A stretch of DNA of 57,252 nucleotides from Marinobacter caseinilyticus. GTDB taxonomy: Bacteria; Pseudomonadota; Gammaproteobacteria; Pseudomonadales; Oleiphilaceae. Shown here piece by piece: positions 18,066 through 27,088 of this stretch; positions within the stretch are counted from its first letter, which is position 1, and the number at the start of each line of letters is the position of its first letter. The stretch spans positions 1 through 57,252 of the forward strand of contig NZ_WUQJ01000029.1 of NCBI RefSeq assembly GCF_011074955.1, written 5' to 3'. Made by a program: the position numbers and the translations under genes. The notes below the pieces were generated by a model, which ran no database searches, was not told where the DNA came from, and saw only the letters and a program-made list of their open reading frames with translations.

Positions 18066-19892
18066 TCAGGTAACGGTGCTCGTCTGTTTTACCAGGAAAG
18101 GCCCGATGGCCAGGTAATCCAACGCGCCTTGCACGAAGGCTCTGATCGCATCCTCCGGTGTGGCGACGATCGGTTCTTCGTGCATGTTAAAACTGGTATT
18201 GATCAGGCTTGGAATGCCGCTGAGCTTTTCGTATTCCTTAAGAATATCGTAATACCCGGAATTCACCTCCCGCCTCACCAACTGGGGCCGGGCAGTGCCA
18301 TCGACATGAACTGCCGCAGGACAGCTGTCACGCATAAACTCTGTGCAGTCAAATGTGATGGTCATGAATTCCGCCGTGTGCTCAGCACCCTTAATGTTGT
18401 GGTAGCATTTTTCTCTGGCTTCGTAGAGTGTCACCGGCGCGAAAGGCATAAATTCCGTTCGCCCCAGTCGTTTATTCAGCCACTGATTCACTTCAGGCTC
18501 ACGGGCATGGTAAAGAATCGAGCGATTACCCAGTGCTCTGGGGCCATACTCCATTCGGCCATCAAATCGAGCAACCACTTGCCCACTGTGAATAAGCCCC
18601 GCCACTTCAGCCGCCAGATTGCTCGGCTTCGAAAATTCCAGACCCTCTGTGGTTAGGGCCCTTTCAATCTCCGCTTCGCTGTATTCCGGCCCCAGGTAAG
18701 CATTCGTGATTGACGGCTTAACCCCGCCTGGCCAGCTCTGGTAGAGAGCAGCACCTGTGCCACAGCCGCCATCACCCATGTTTGGGTAGACAAAGATGTG
18801 ATTAACACCTTCAATCTCAAAAATACGTTGGTTAAGTTTTACATTTGCCGTGACCCCACCAGAGAGCACCAGGGTGTCTATGCCGGTTTTCTCTACCCAA
18901 TAACGAACGCAATTACACGCGACCACTTCCAAAACGTATTGGTAGGCTGCGGCGACATCAATTTTCGGAAATTTGGAGGCGAGGTAACGTGAGAAAAAGA
19001 CATTGTTTGCTTCGTAGACTTTAAAGTCGCCTGGTGTCTGCTGTATGCGACTCAGCAGGATCTCACCCAGGACAGAAGGGTCACCATAAGACGCCAGACC
19101 AACGATCTTGCCCTCATGACGACTCGGTTTGAAACCCAGACTCGATGTGACATGTTCATACAGGGTGCCCAGCGAACTCGGAAACGAAATGCCATGGAGG
19201 CGCTGGATTTTGCCGTCTCGAGCTTCACTGATTGAGCCGGCGAGACCCGACCCATAGCCGTCAAGAGTGATACACAGCGCCCGGTCATAGCCACTGCACA
19301 AATAGCTGTTGGCGGCGTGAGTCAAGTGGTGCTCCATGCGTTTGACAGGTTTCTGCCAACCCAAATTATCCAGACCATCTTTCAACTCTTTTTCCCATTT
19401 CTGGAAAGACAGCGTCGCGTCTTCTGCCCAATGTCTGGAGCCTTTTAAAGCCGCGTTATTGGACGCCAGTCTTTGGGCACCCGCCATGGAGTAGTAAGAG
19501 CTGTGTAAAAAGCCTTTTTCCATGATGGCATTGGGGTGTTCCAGACCATGAATCGGGGTATTCCTGTCAGGTACTCGTGCCAAAGCATCCTTGACTTGTC
19601 GGCTCAAATCGGACGATTCGAATTCGCGAATAAATTGTTTTTCATCGACTAGATTTTTATTAAAGAGCTTGGCTTCGTTTTCCCAGGTCAGGAAGGGATA
19701 GCAGATCTGATCAAAGTCGTTCAAAGCAAAGCCGGTGTAGCCAAGCGCCGTCTCCAACGCCAATTTTGGAAATCCATCTTGCTGCTTGGCCCGGGAAAAT
19801 CGTTCCTCTCCGGCAGCAAACAACACATTGCCATCCTCCACCACAGACACCGTGGAATCCTTATCCATCGGGGATATACCAAGCACTTTCAT
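18066..19892 (-). CDS. O-carbamoyltransferase, NodU/CmcH family
   Basis: A 608-residue two-domain enzyme that should transfer the carbamoyl group of carbamoyl phosphate to a hydroxyl of a sugar through a carbamoyl-adenylate. The Kae1-like domain carries GEERFSRAKQQDG near 30, HHLTHAANSYLCSGYDRAL, TLDGYGSG, GKIVGLASYGD, LVLSGGVTANVKLNQRI and NMGDGGCGTGAAL. The C-terminal domain has MEYGPRALGNRSIL, FMPFAPVTL and GIPSLINTSFNMHEEPIV. All look intact. I chose ATG at 19892, which overlaps the deacetylase stop as ATGA; the upstream alternative is a GTG. It implies that the polymer is carbamoylated, and it needs carbamoyl phosphate, of interest given the carB gene at 29123-32344. Confidence 0.92.
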   Translation of the reverse strand: MKVLGISPMDKDSTVSVVEDGNVLFAAGEERFSRAKQQDGFPKLALETALGYTGFALNDFDQICYPFLTWENEAKLFNKNLVDEKQFIREFESSDLSRQVKDALARVPDRNTPIHGLEHPNAIMEKGFLHSSYYSMAGAQRLASNNAALKGSRHWAEDATLSFQKWEKELKDGLDNLGWQKPVKRMEHHLTHAANSYLCSGYDRALCITLDGYGSGLAGSISEARDGKIQRLHGISFPSSLGTLYEHVTSSLGFKPSRHEGKIVGLASYGDPSVLGEILLSRIQQTPGDFKVYEANNVFFSRYLASKFPKIDVAAAYQYVLEVVACNCVRYWVEKTGIDTLVLSGGVTANVKLNQRIFEIEGVNHIFVYPNMGDGGCGTGAALYQSWPGGVKPSITNAYLGPEYSEAEIERALTTEGLEFSKPSNLAAEVAGLIHSGQVVARFDGRMEYGPRALGNRSILYHAREPEVNQWLNKRLGRTEFMPFAPVTLYEAREKCYHNIKGAEHTAEFMTITFDCTEFMRDSCPAAVHVDGTARPQLVRREVNSGYYDILKEYEKLSGIPSLINTSFNMHEEPIVATPEDAIRAFVQGALDYLAIGPFLVKQTSTVT

Positions 19893-20887
19893 GAGCACTT
19901 CTCCATAAGCGTTTTTAGCTGGGTCGGGGTCGATGCCTGTCCACCCAAGGTATTGAAAAAGAAATCAAAGTAGTGCCTGAAAGAGTCAAGGAACTCTTGC
20001 AATTCTTTTTCACTTTGAACGTAACTTGTATGCCCTGGCACCACACTTGGGCTGTGAAAACTCCAGGTAAAGGTGCGAACGCCTTGCTGATACAAAAATT
20101 TCGTCAGTTTAATATGTTCAAACGGAGTAAAGCCTTCGGGTGACAGCATTAGCCGATCAACAGCACGTAATCGTGACAGCACACCTGGTGCCTTGAACCG
20201 ACGAAACAACATCGCCAGCTCAAACAGGGGCAACGCCAGCGTACGAGGCGCCCAGCCCACAAACCCACCCGTCACAGGCAGTTCCAGCAAAGGCTTATGG
20301 CTTTCGTTGAACCAGAATGGATGGGCGTCGAAGCGACGGTAATCTGGCCCCCCGTCAGCCCTCGCATCCAGTGGAGGGCATACGGACAAGTCAATGTCGA
20401 ACCCCAATTCGCTCAGTATTCCTGCGGTGTTCTGGCCAAAACCGTAACGTCCAGCCTTGTATGTGTTTGGAGCCTGGCCAAAGGCTTCTGTTATGGTATC
20501 TCGCAGTGTTTTGAGTTTTTCAAATTCGAGTGCTCTATCAAGGTTGCCCGGATACATATTCGAGCGTGACATGGGCTCGTCAACCGGCGGGTTCACCCAT
20601 GGGTGAAGGTGAGCTCCGATCTCACATTGCCCCGCGTCCAGAAATTGCTTCAGTGGTGTAACGCAAGAAGCCTGGGCCGCTATTGAATAATCGACGACAT
20701 AGCACGGGCGGATGCCATAGTCGTTGAAAATCGACTGAACCCTGCCAATGTAGTCCATGGCGGTGACTGCATTGGCGTCCGGGTCCGGCTCCGCATTCCA
20801 GTCGAATTCTTCTTCCGTATCGATGACCACCATCAACTGCGGAGCAGTGTCAGCGGGCAACCGGATTTCCCTGGGACTTTCAAACAT
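19889..20887 (-). CDS. Polysaccharide deacetylase-like protein
   Basis: A 332-residue NodB-fold protein without signal peptide. The catalytic acid motif is LMVVIDTEEEFDWN near residues 18-31, the metal-binding His motif is EIGAHLHPW near 91-99, and later blocks include TYKAGRYGFGQN and LELPVTGG. This is the WalW-like branch often found in surface polysaccharide loci. It would remove N- or O-acetyl groups from a sugar, though without a secretion signal it would act on cytoplasmic lipid-linked or nucleotide-linked substrates. It overlaps the carbamoyltransferase gene by four bases. A second, different deacetylase gene lies at 27089, so the locus has two. Confidence 0.85.
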   Translation of the reverse strand: MFESPREIRLPADTAPQLMVVIDTEEEFDWNAEPDPDANAVTAMDYIGRVQSIFNDYGIRPCYVVDYSIAAQASCVTPLKQFLDAGQCEIGAHLHPWVNPPVDEPMSRSNMYPGNLDRALEFEKLKTLRDTITEAFGQAPNTYKAGRYGFGQNTAGILSELGFDIDLSVCPPLDARADGGPDYRRFDAHPFWFNESHKPLLELPVTGGFVGWAPRTLALPLFELAMLFRRFKAPGVLSRLRAVDRLMLSPEGFTPFEHIKLTKFLYQQGVRTFTWSFHSPSVVPGHTSYVQSEKELQEFLDSFRHYFDFFFNTLGGQASTPTQLKTLMEKCS

Positions 20888-20928
20888 ACTTCATCCCTGC
20901 AGTGGACACGGGGTAACAGACGACTCGC

Positions 20929-22269
20929 TCATCGATTCGTGATGCCAAAGCCACGGGTCAGCGACAAGCGAACGGCGAACTGATCTTCATCGGGTATATC
21001 TCGTCGACTCTCGGTCAGCGAGTATCGGCCCTGAACCGTTACAAAGGTTCGCTCGTCCAGTAAGCGCCTTACGCTGATGTCAAAACGATGCACCTGATCC
21101 AATAGCACATCCGCCTCTTCGCTAGCCTCTGCGGTCCAGCTGTAACCAAACCCCAGCCTCAGCAGCGACGTTAACCGAATCCCAAAATCGAGAATGCCTC
21201 GGTATTCATGAGTGGTCTGAAGGGTTCGTTGGGATTCACGGATGGTGCCGGAGATCAGTGCCCCCGCATCGCAAACGTCGCAGATCTGGGTGGTTATGTG
21301 CCGCAACTCAAGGGTATCTTCGATACTCAGCTCATTAATCCGAACAGACTCTTGTGCGAAGTCATCTACCTCAGGAAAATCAACGGCCAGATCCAGTGCG
21401 GTGCTGGTCAACTCACGGTCGTAACGGAATTCCGTGAATGTTTCTACTGATGCCCAGGTCCGCGCCAGGTAGCCCGTCGCGGCATCACTTTCATTTGAAC
21501 TACCGTCTGCATAATCGGCTTCTGCACGGCTTCCACCGGCCGCCACCGCGAACAAACCTGATTCAAGCTCCCGTAGGTAACCCAACTGCACGGTATCCAA
21601 TGTGATTTCGTCGTTTTGCTCATCTGACCAGGTTCTCCGACCTATCAAACTGCCTGACGACTGGTTGCTGAGGCGGCGAGTCAGTTCAGCCGCGGTGGTC
21701 AATGACTCGCTGTCCTCCCGGTCCCCTCCTTCAAAGGTTCGTGCCGCCTGTGACGACAAGCGTAGCGTTGAAACGTCACCCGGATAAAACTGCAAACCGG
21801 CGCCGGCACTCACCGCATTCTGGGTGTCATATTTGGTTGGATCTATCACAAATCCGGTGTTGTTCCTTACCGAACGAACCGTGTGGCCGGCATTGAAGTC
21901 GAGCCTGCTGGCCGGGTTACGATAAAAATAATTGGATACCCCGTTGAAGGAACTGGAATCATCACTTTCATTATTTTCGTCCTGACTCGTTTCAACTGTT
22001 CCACTGTAGAACGCCGACAAAAAATTGGAGCCACTTTGAAGTTCCGCTCCCAACGCGCCTGCCACCCCAATGCTGACTTCGTCTTCTGACTCTTTGCCGT
22101 TAGCGGTATCCGTTCGAGTGTGTGTTGCCTCAGAAAAAACAGATGTCTCCGCGTAATAACCCGTGACCCTGTCGCTCAATGACTGCGCCTGAAGTGGGCA
22201 GACCGTGCATACGAGCGCTGTGCACAGAAATTTCCGGTTAAACAACGTGACCAACCTGTCCATAGTCAT
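20929..22269 (-). CDS. Outer-membrane beta-barrel of XrtA-type EPS loci (TIGR03016-like)
   Basis: A 446-residue secreted protein. The N-terminal region has a long hydrophobic stretch ending CPLQAQSLSD, a signal peptide cut near residue 30. The rest is rich in alternating polar and hydrophobic residues, with repeated strand phrases (YFYRNPASRLDFNAGHTVRS, LRLGFGYSWTAE, RTFVTVQGRYSLTES) and ends in GFGITNR. Such a pattern indicates a 14-16 strand outer-membrane barrel. Position between the kinase-like gene and a deacetylase matches the OMP that accompanies exosortase A EPS systems. It may serve as a Wzi-like anchor or an export accessory beside Wza; function is not established for the family. 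Confidence 0.82.
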   Translation of the reverse strand: MTMDRLVTLFNRKFLCTALVCTVCPLQAQSLSDRVTGYYAETSVFSEATHTRTDTANGKESEDEVSIGVAGALGAELQSGSNFLSAFYSGTVETSQDENNESDDSSSFNGVSNYFYRNPASRLDFNAGHTVRSVRNNTGFVIDPTKYDTQNAVSAGAGLQFYPGDVSTLRLSSQAARTFEGGDREDSESLTTAAELTRRLSNQSSGSLIGRRTWSDEQNDEITLDTVQLGYLRELESGLFAVAAGGSRAEADYADGSSNESDAATGYLARTWASVETFTEFRYDRELTSTALDLAVDFPEVDDFAQESVRINELSIEDTLELRHITTQICDVCDAGALISGTIRESQRTLQTTHEYRGILDFGIRLTSLLRLGFGYSWTAEASEEADVLLDQVHRFDISVRRLLDERTFVTVQGRYSLTESRRDIPDEDQFAVRLSLTRGFGITNR

Positions 22270-22274
22270 TGGTT

Positions 22275-23150
22275 TTATTCCTGAAAGATCAAACCAGAAA
22301 ATTTATCCAAGCCCAGAGCGTCCACACAATCCATGATTTCTTCACCATTCACCTGTCCGAAAGGAACCCCAAACACAACCTGATCAGCGTAGCGAACCAG
22401 AATCCGTGCCTCGGTGCTGTCTCTGAACGGCGGCGCATTGATAACAATGCAACGATCAGGGTAGCGCCCACGCAACTCGGTCATAAGGTCTTTCATTCGA
22501 GTAGCAGAGAACAACTCAACTGCGGACGATGCTTGGGTACCTGCTGGTATAATGCTCAGGCGATCAACACCGCTGGGATAAAGAATTTGTTTAACGCTCA
22601 GGCTCGGGTCTGACACAAAGTCGGTTACACCATAATCCATTGGCGTGGAAACCAGATTTGGCAGTTCTTTGTCGTAGGGATCGCAGTCGATAAGCAATGC
22701 AGACGTTTGTGCATCCAAAGCAAACGAGGCAGCAAGGTTGTAGGCGGTTAACGTCGACGCCATGTTACCGCCAAGACTGGATAGCATGACCGTGAAACGT
22801 TTATCACTGGCCTGGTCGCGGAGTTTGATCCGGATTTCACGATAAGCATCCATGATTGCCTTGTTGGGCATTCCCGGGTAGAGAATCTTGCGCTCGCGCA
22901 ACTGTTCACGAGACCACGGACGTGGATTCTCTATTTGTGCCAGTGAAACCGATGCGTCATAAAGTGTCGGAGGCAATTCAGCGTGACCGCTGATAATTCC
23001 CGCCCACTCTGACCGGGCGCTCGTGGAGCCTGCGTAAGGCCGCTCCGTGCGAAAATTATTGTCCGGACTGGCCTCGCCTTCCTTCAACGCCTGTTGGCGT
23101 CGTTCTTCCTGGCTCTTGAGCAGCGCATTGTAGAGTTTACTTTCGTCCAT
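22275..23150 (-). CDS. CpsD/CapB-like tyrosine kinase homologue, probably a pseudokinase
   Basis: A 291-residue cytoplasmic BY-kinase-like protein that normally would pair with the Wzz-like protein encoded 3 bases upstream (TIGR03018-like position). The family lead-in EIRIKLRD (105-112) is present, as is the Walker A' block ALLIDCDPYD (151-160). But the P-loop reads SSLGGNMASTL at 124-134: the invariant lysine is Ala131 and the glycine before it is Met130. The Walker B block reads CIVINAPPF at 234-242, with Asn238 where Asp is expected. The C-terminus, GLIFQE, lacks the usual tyrosine cluster. The reading frame is intact and in-operon, so this is not obvious decay. I infer a non-catalytic partner that regulates Wzz, or a divergent ATP site. 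Confidence 0.88.
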   Translation of the reverse strand: MDESKLYNALLKSQEERRQQALKEGEASPDNNFRTERPYAGSTSARSEWAGIISGHAELPPTLYDASVSLAQIENPRPWSREQLRERKILYPGMPNKAIMDAYREIRIKLRDQASDKRFTVMLSSLGGNMASTLTAYNLAASFALDAQTSALLIDCDPYDKELPNLVSTPMDYGVTDFVSDPSLSVKQILYPSGVDRLSIIPAGTQASSAVELFSATRMKDLMTELRGRYPDRCIVINAPPFRDSTEARILVRYADQVVFGVPFGQVNGEEIMDCVDALGLDKFSGLIFQE

Positions 23151-23153
23151 CCG

Positions 23154-24722
23154 CTAATCCCGACTTCCAAAGAGTTCCGTGAGCTTCGCCACGATTTGCT
23201 CCAGCTCAATACCCATGATACTGAAGACTAAAATACCCAAATACCCAACCATGAAAAATGCCAGGAGCAGCAACAGGGAGATAACGTCGCGACGCAACAA
23301 TCGGTCTTTCCAGGTGCTGCTATAACGGGGAATCGATGTTAGAACCAAAATTGTCTCGGGCAACATCTGCTGTAGCGCCCGGGCGGATCGTATTCGCTGG
23401 TCAAACAACACCAGCATGGTCAGCAAACCGAGCACCGTTGCGCTGCCTAGAAACGGTCCGGCCAAACCGACTTGATAGAGCTGAAGCCCATCCCAACGTG
23501 TCGGATAAGAGGCAGGCTCCTGAATGCGATAGCTGACACCCTCTCCCTGAACGTCCAGCGTCATGGATAGCCTGGCTTTTTCCCGACGCTGCAACATGTC
23601 TTCATAGACACCGCGCGTCACCGTGTAGTCTCGGGTTAACTCAGACAATTCGGCTTGATTCGCTGCAACCCGTTCAGCACGTTCAAATGCTTCTTCCAGC
23701 AAACGCTCAAGTGAGACAAGACGATTTCGTTTCACTTCCAGTTGAGTACGGCTGTCACCCAATTGAAGTTTTAAGCTCTCATAAATCGGATTTTCCATGA
23801 CTTCGGTGACTTCGCCTTCTCTGGCCACCTGCCCCTCACCACTCACCTGATCCTCAAGGTCTGCGATCTGCCCTTTAATGCCTATAACATCCGGGTGCCT
23901 GTCGTGATATCGCAAACGCAGTGAATCAAGCTCCTGGCGCAGTGCGGCGAGCCGGCGTTCAGCCGATGACTGCCCTGGATTCAATGTCACTCGTCTGACC
24001 GGTTCCTCTACTGCCAGCTGACGCTGGGTAAGCCGGACTTCTGACTCTGTTTGTTGAATTTCCAGTTTAAGATTTTCGATGGCCGACCTCAGGCCCTCAA
24101 TACGTGCCTGCACACTGCCCTCTGTACCGTCCTGATTGCCCGACTTAAACTGCTTTAAGCGTTGTTCAGCTTCTTCCAGCTGTCGTTGATAAGCCTTTAC
24201 CTGAGAGTCGATGAACTCATACGCACCCTGGCTTTCTGATCGTTTTTTCCGGACCGTTCGCTCAATGAAGCGGCTCAATGCCGCGCTCAGCACCTTAAAC
24301 GACTGATCCGGGTCGCCACTGCTGTAACTCAGCTGCAGAAAGTTCCGGTTTGACACCTTGAGGTTTAAATTCTGCCTTAAGCCAGCGACGATGACGTTCC
24401 GTGTCGACTCGGCCTCGCCACCATTCACAAGACCACTCTCAAGCCCGACCTGTTCGAGAAACGAACGGCTTTGCAACAACTCCCTCGCTTCATTGATACG
24501 CTCAGGCTGGGTTACTTCTGCTTGCCCGCGAAGCAATGGCTCCAGGATGTTGGACTGATCCGCGTATAAAAGCGCCTCGGAGGTATAGGTTTTGGGCGTG
24601 ACGTACCCAAATACCAATACCCCCGCCGTGACCAGCATGAAGGTTATTGAAGCGGATACCCTATAGCGATACAGCTCTAATCTGACCGCTCGCAGGGTCT
24701 CAAGAATGAACTGTAGATCCAT
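23154..24722 (-). CDS. Wzz-like polysaccharide co-polymerase (TIGR03007-like)
   Basis: A 522-residue inner-membrane protein that sets chain length and couples synthesis to export. A membrane segment at about 24-42 (FMLVTAGVLVFGYV) is followed by the Wzz domain with TYTSEALLYADQ. A long coiled-coil region occupies about 165-385, with many Gln/Glu/Arg heptads and the PCP-type phrase LRLRYHDRHPDVIGIKGQI. A Pro/Gly segment SYRIQEPASYPTRWDG precedes the second membrane segment near 425-445, and a third hydrophobic stretch lies near 480-500. Its ATG overlaps the stop of the Wza-like gene by one base. It matches the chain-length protein of exosortase A EPS loci and would contact the kinase-like protein. 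Confidence 0.9.
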   Translation of the reverse strand: MDLQFILETLRAVRLELYRYRVSASITFMLVTAGVLVFGYVTPKTYTSEALLYADQSNILEPLLRGQAEVTQPERINEARELLQSRSFLEQVGLESGLVNGGEAESTRNVIVAGLRQNLNLKVSNRNFLQLSYSSGDPDQSFKVLSAALSRFIERTVRKKRSESQGAYEFIDSQVKAYQRQLEEAEQRLKQFKSGNQDGTEGSVQARIEGLRSAIENLKLEIQQTESEVRLTQRQLAVEEPVRRVTLNPGQSSAERRLAALRQELDSLRLRYHDRHPDVIGIKGQIADLEDQVSGEGQVAREGEVTEVMENPIYESLKLQLGDSRTQLEVKRNRLVSLERLLEEAFERAERVAANQAELSELTRDYTVTRGVYEDMLQRREKARLSMTLDVQGEGVSYRIQEPASYPTRWDGLQLYQVGLAGPFLGSATVLGLLTMLVLFDQRIRSARALQQMLPETILVLTSIPRYSSTWKDRLLRRDVISLLLLLAFFMVGYLGILVFSIMGIELEQIVAKLTELFGSRD

Positions 24723-25360
24723 TAGAGCTCGCCTCTAAAGAGCTGTTTACGAGGGATGCTGATGATATCGCCGGGTTGCAACATGTAATTCGACTGCATG
24801 TTCCCTTCATCAAGAATAGCATCAAGATCGATTCTGAAAGATTGATAACCGGTGGTGGTTTCACGGTGAAGAACCGCACGACTGTCGGCCGCAAAATCCG
24901 TAAGCCCCCCGGCTTGCAACACCAGATCCAGCACCGTCATGCCGGGGCGAAATGCAATCGACTGCGGCGCCATCACCTGCCCGGTGACGCGCACTCGGTT
25001 GCGAAATTCTTTGCTGACGGGGTCTGTCACCATGACCGTCACATCGGGATTTCGAATCAGTTGCGCCAATCCGACTTTAATTTCATCTGCAAGTACTTCC
25101 GGCTCTTTACCTTCTGCTTTGATGTCGCCAATCAACGGGATGGATATATAACCATCAGGGCGAACGACAATGGCCTGACTGAGATCCGGATTTCGCCAAA
25201 CGTGCACGGAAACCATATCCCCTACGCCAATTTCATAAGGCTCTGACTTATCTATACCCACCATTGGTGCCTGGCCCGAGCCGCCCAAGCTCGAACACGC
25301 CACCAATACAAAAGAAAGCGCCAGTGCCAAACTCACCCGAATGGTATTAAACATAGACAT
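24722..25360 (-). CDS. Wza-like polysaccharide export lipoprotein (TIGR03027-like)
   Basis: A 212-residue lipoprotein with a signal peptide and lipobox LVAC (Cys22). The polysaccharide export domain has YEIGVGDMVSVHVWRNPDLS near 42-61 and PDGYISIPLIGDIKA, then a SLBB-like soluble-ligand-binding domain with VRVTGQVMAPQSIAFRPGMTVLDLVLQAGG, and ends with MLQPGDIISIP. It forms the outer-membrane export channel with Wzz. Being short, it has a single SLBB domain and no C-terminal amphipathic helix of E. coli Wza, as in exosortase A loci. Start ATG is preceded by GGAGAGG. It lies 41 bases after the initiating transferase and overlaps wzz by one base. Confidence 0.92.
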   Translation of the reverse strand: MSMFNTIRVSLALALSFVLVACSSLGGSGQAPMVGIDKSEPYEIGVGDMVSVHVWRNPDLSQAIVVRPDGYISIPLIGDIKAEGKEPEVLADEIKVGLAQLIRNPDVTVMVTDPVSKEFRNRVRVTGQVMAPQSIAFRPGMTVLDLVLQAGGLTDFAADSRAVLHRETTTGYQSFRIDLDAILDEGNMQSNYMLQPGDIISIPRKQLFRGEL

Positions 25361-25401
25361 AGAACCTCTCCAACCCCATGAATTATCGTCGATAGTGGTG
25401 G

Positions 25402-26808
25402 CTACCGGACCCCTTTGCCCAAAAGAATCACCTCTACCGTCTGGATCATGATGAGCAGATCCATCAGCAAGCTATGATTTTTTGAATAGTAAAGATCGAA
25501 TTCGAGCTTCCCTCTGGCGTCATCAACAGACGCGCCATAAGGATATTTAAGCTGTGCCCAACCCATTAAGCCAGGCTTTACATAATGGCGAGTGTCGTAG
25601 AATGGCACCTTTTCCTTAAGCTCCGACACAAACTCGGGGCGTTCAGGCCTGGGGCCTACGATACTCATCTCGCCCTTGATCACGTTGTAAAGCTGAGGCA
25701 GTTCATCGAGACGCGTATTTCTGATGAATGCCCCAACACGTGTTACCCGCGAATCATTTGCCGATGCCCAGCGAGCCTTACCGTCCTTTTCAGCGTCTTG
25801 TCGCATACTGCGAAACTTATAGATTCTAAATTCGCGGCCCATCATTCCGACCCGGTTCTGGCTATAAAGAATAGGGCGGCCTGTTTCCAGGAAGATGGCC
25901 AGAGCGGTAAGAACGATAAAGGGAAACATGATCACCATCAGGCTCAGGCTGATGACCAGATCGAGCAGCCGCTTGGTAAACGATCTCGTCTTAGACGGCT
26001 TAAACCCGTCCGAAAAAACAATCCATGAGGGATGCACCAGATCGAGCTTGGCTTTTTTCAGCTCACGCTCATAAAAATCGATGCCATTGGTTACCGCTAT
26101 GCCACGCAGTTTGCATTCCATTAACTCGGGCGTCGCAAGATAGCTGTTTTCCACGCGCCGCCTGTCCTGCTGCACGACGACAATCTCGGAAATGCGATTG
26201 CTCTTGCAGAAACTGTATAGGTCATAAGGAATTGGAAATAACTGGTTCTCAGGCACTACGGCGTGTTCCGTATCTGGAATACAGCCCACTATCCGGATGC
26301 CCAGGGCACGGAGGTTTTTCTGATATTCATCCAGAAGCGCGGCCGCATGTTCCCCTGCCCCCAAGATGGCAACGCGACGCACCAATTGATCAGAGTCAAC
26401 AATCCGCAAAAATGCCAGGCGAATCGCTACCACGCTTACCGACGCTATAAGCACAGCCCAAAGCAGGTTGGTGCTACCTGGGTCCACTGCCGGCAGGACG
26501 CTGTAAAGTAAAGTCAGCCCAATACCGCCAACCAGGCAATACGCGACCAGTGTGCGAAAAAAAAGCGATGGAAGGCTTTCATGGACCATGGAAAGATAGC
26601 CGCCCATGGCGAGGGTGCCGCAGCTCAGGATAAATGCAAACAGGAGCCCACCCGGAATACCCTGCTCGACGGGATTATGGGCAACACCGATTGTGGACAG
26701 GACGGCCGTTAGAAGCGAAAAAACAACAAACAACACTCCGAACTCCAGTAGCCCGAGCACCAGATAGGAGATGTGGAGATAATGCTGTCTGAATCGAATG
26801 TAAGACAC
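25402..26808 (-). CDS. Initiating undecaprenyl-phosphate sugar phosphotransferase (TIGR03013-like)
   Basis: First enzyme of repeat synthesis: transfers sugar-1-phosphate from a UDP-sugar to undecaprenyl phosphate. The N-terminal half has four or five membrane segments and a CoA-binding-like domain (VAILGAGEHAAALLDEYQ). The C-terminal bacterial sugar transferase domain starts KRLLDLVISLSLMVIMFPF and contains ILYSQNRVGMMGREFRIYKF, RLDELPQLYNVIKGEMSIVG and PRPERPEFV. I place the start at GTG 26808 because AGGAAG sits six bases upstream and the resulting 468 residues fit the family; an in-frame GTG at 26874 is the alternative and has no clear ribosome site. This is the first gene of the minus-strand EPS array. 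The family is the PssY/PEP-CTERM-system transferase. Confidence 0.92.
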   Translation of the reverse strand: MSYIRFRQHYLHISYLVLGLLEFGVLFVVFSLLTAVLSTIGVAHNPVEQGIPGGLLFAFILSCGTLAMGGYLSMVHESLPSLFFRTLVAYCLVGGIGLTLLYSVLPAVDPGSTNLLWAVLIASVSVVAIRLAFLRIVDSDQLVRRVAILGAGEHAAALLDEYQKNLRALGIRIVGCIPDTEHAVVPENQLFPIPYDLYSFCKSNRISEIVVVQQDRRRVENSYLATPELMECKLRGIAVTNGIDFYERELKKAKLDLVHPSWIVFSDGFKPSKTRSFTKRLLDLVISLSLMVIMFPFIVLTALAIFLETGRPILYSQNRVGMMGREFRIYKFRSMRQDAEKDGKARWASANDSRVTRVGAFIRNTRLDELPQLYNVIKGEMSIVGPRPERPEFVSELKEKVPFYDTRHYVKPGLMGWAQLKYPYGASVDDARGKLEFDLYYSKNHSLLMDLLIMIQTVEVILLGKGVR

Positions 26809-27088
26809 ACTGAACTTCCTTGTCGTCTGCTTTAAGATCAGCGACAGATCTACTTTTGACCAAACTTCCACCACATAGCCTGAATGCGACGGACGCCCTT
26901 TCCTAGCAAAATAGTTTGCGCTTTCATAACCCCAATCTCAACAATAATGTATCGTTGTGTAACTGAGTTTTACATTGATTTATGTTTTGTGCCAATAAAA
27001 CAGACTTATTGATTTGTATTTGTAACAGCTCTGGGTGAAAATTCCATGATAGGCCGTTCGAAGAGACGGATTGCCCAATGTGGAGGGA
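26809..27088. promoter_or_regulatory. Divergent regulatory region between the two EPS transcription units
   Basis: About 280 bases separate the initiating transferase (minus) from the second deacetylase (plus). The centre (26930-27030) is strongly AT-rich. It contains TTTGTAACAG at 27019-27028, identical to the site at 669-678 before wecB. A minus-strand -24-like box TGGCAC lies at 26990-26995 (on the plus strand GTGCCA) but has no -12 partner, so sigma-54 control is not supported. No reliable sigma-70 pair was found for either direction. Both EPS operons must be controlled from here. Confidence 0.55.
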
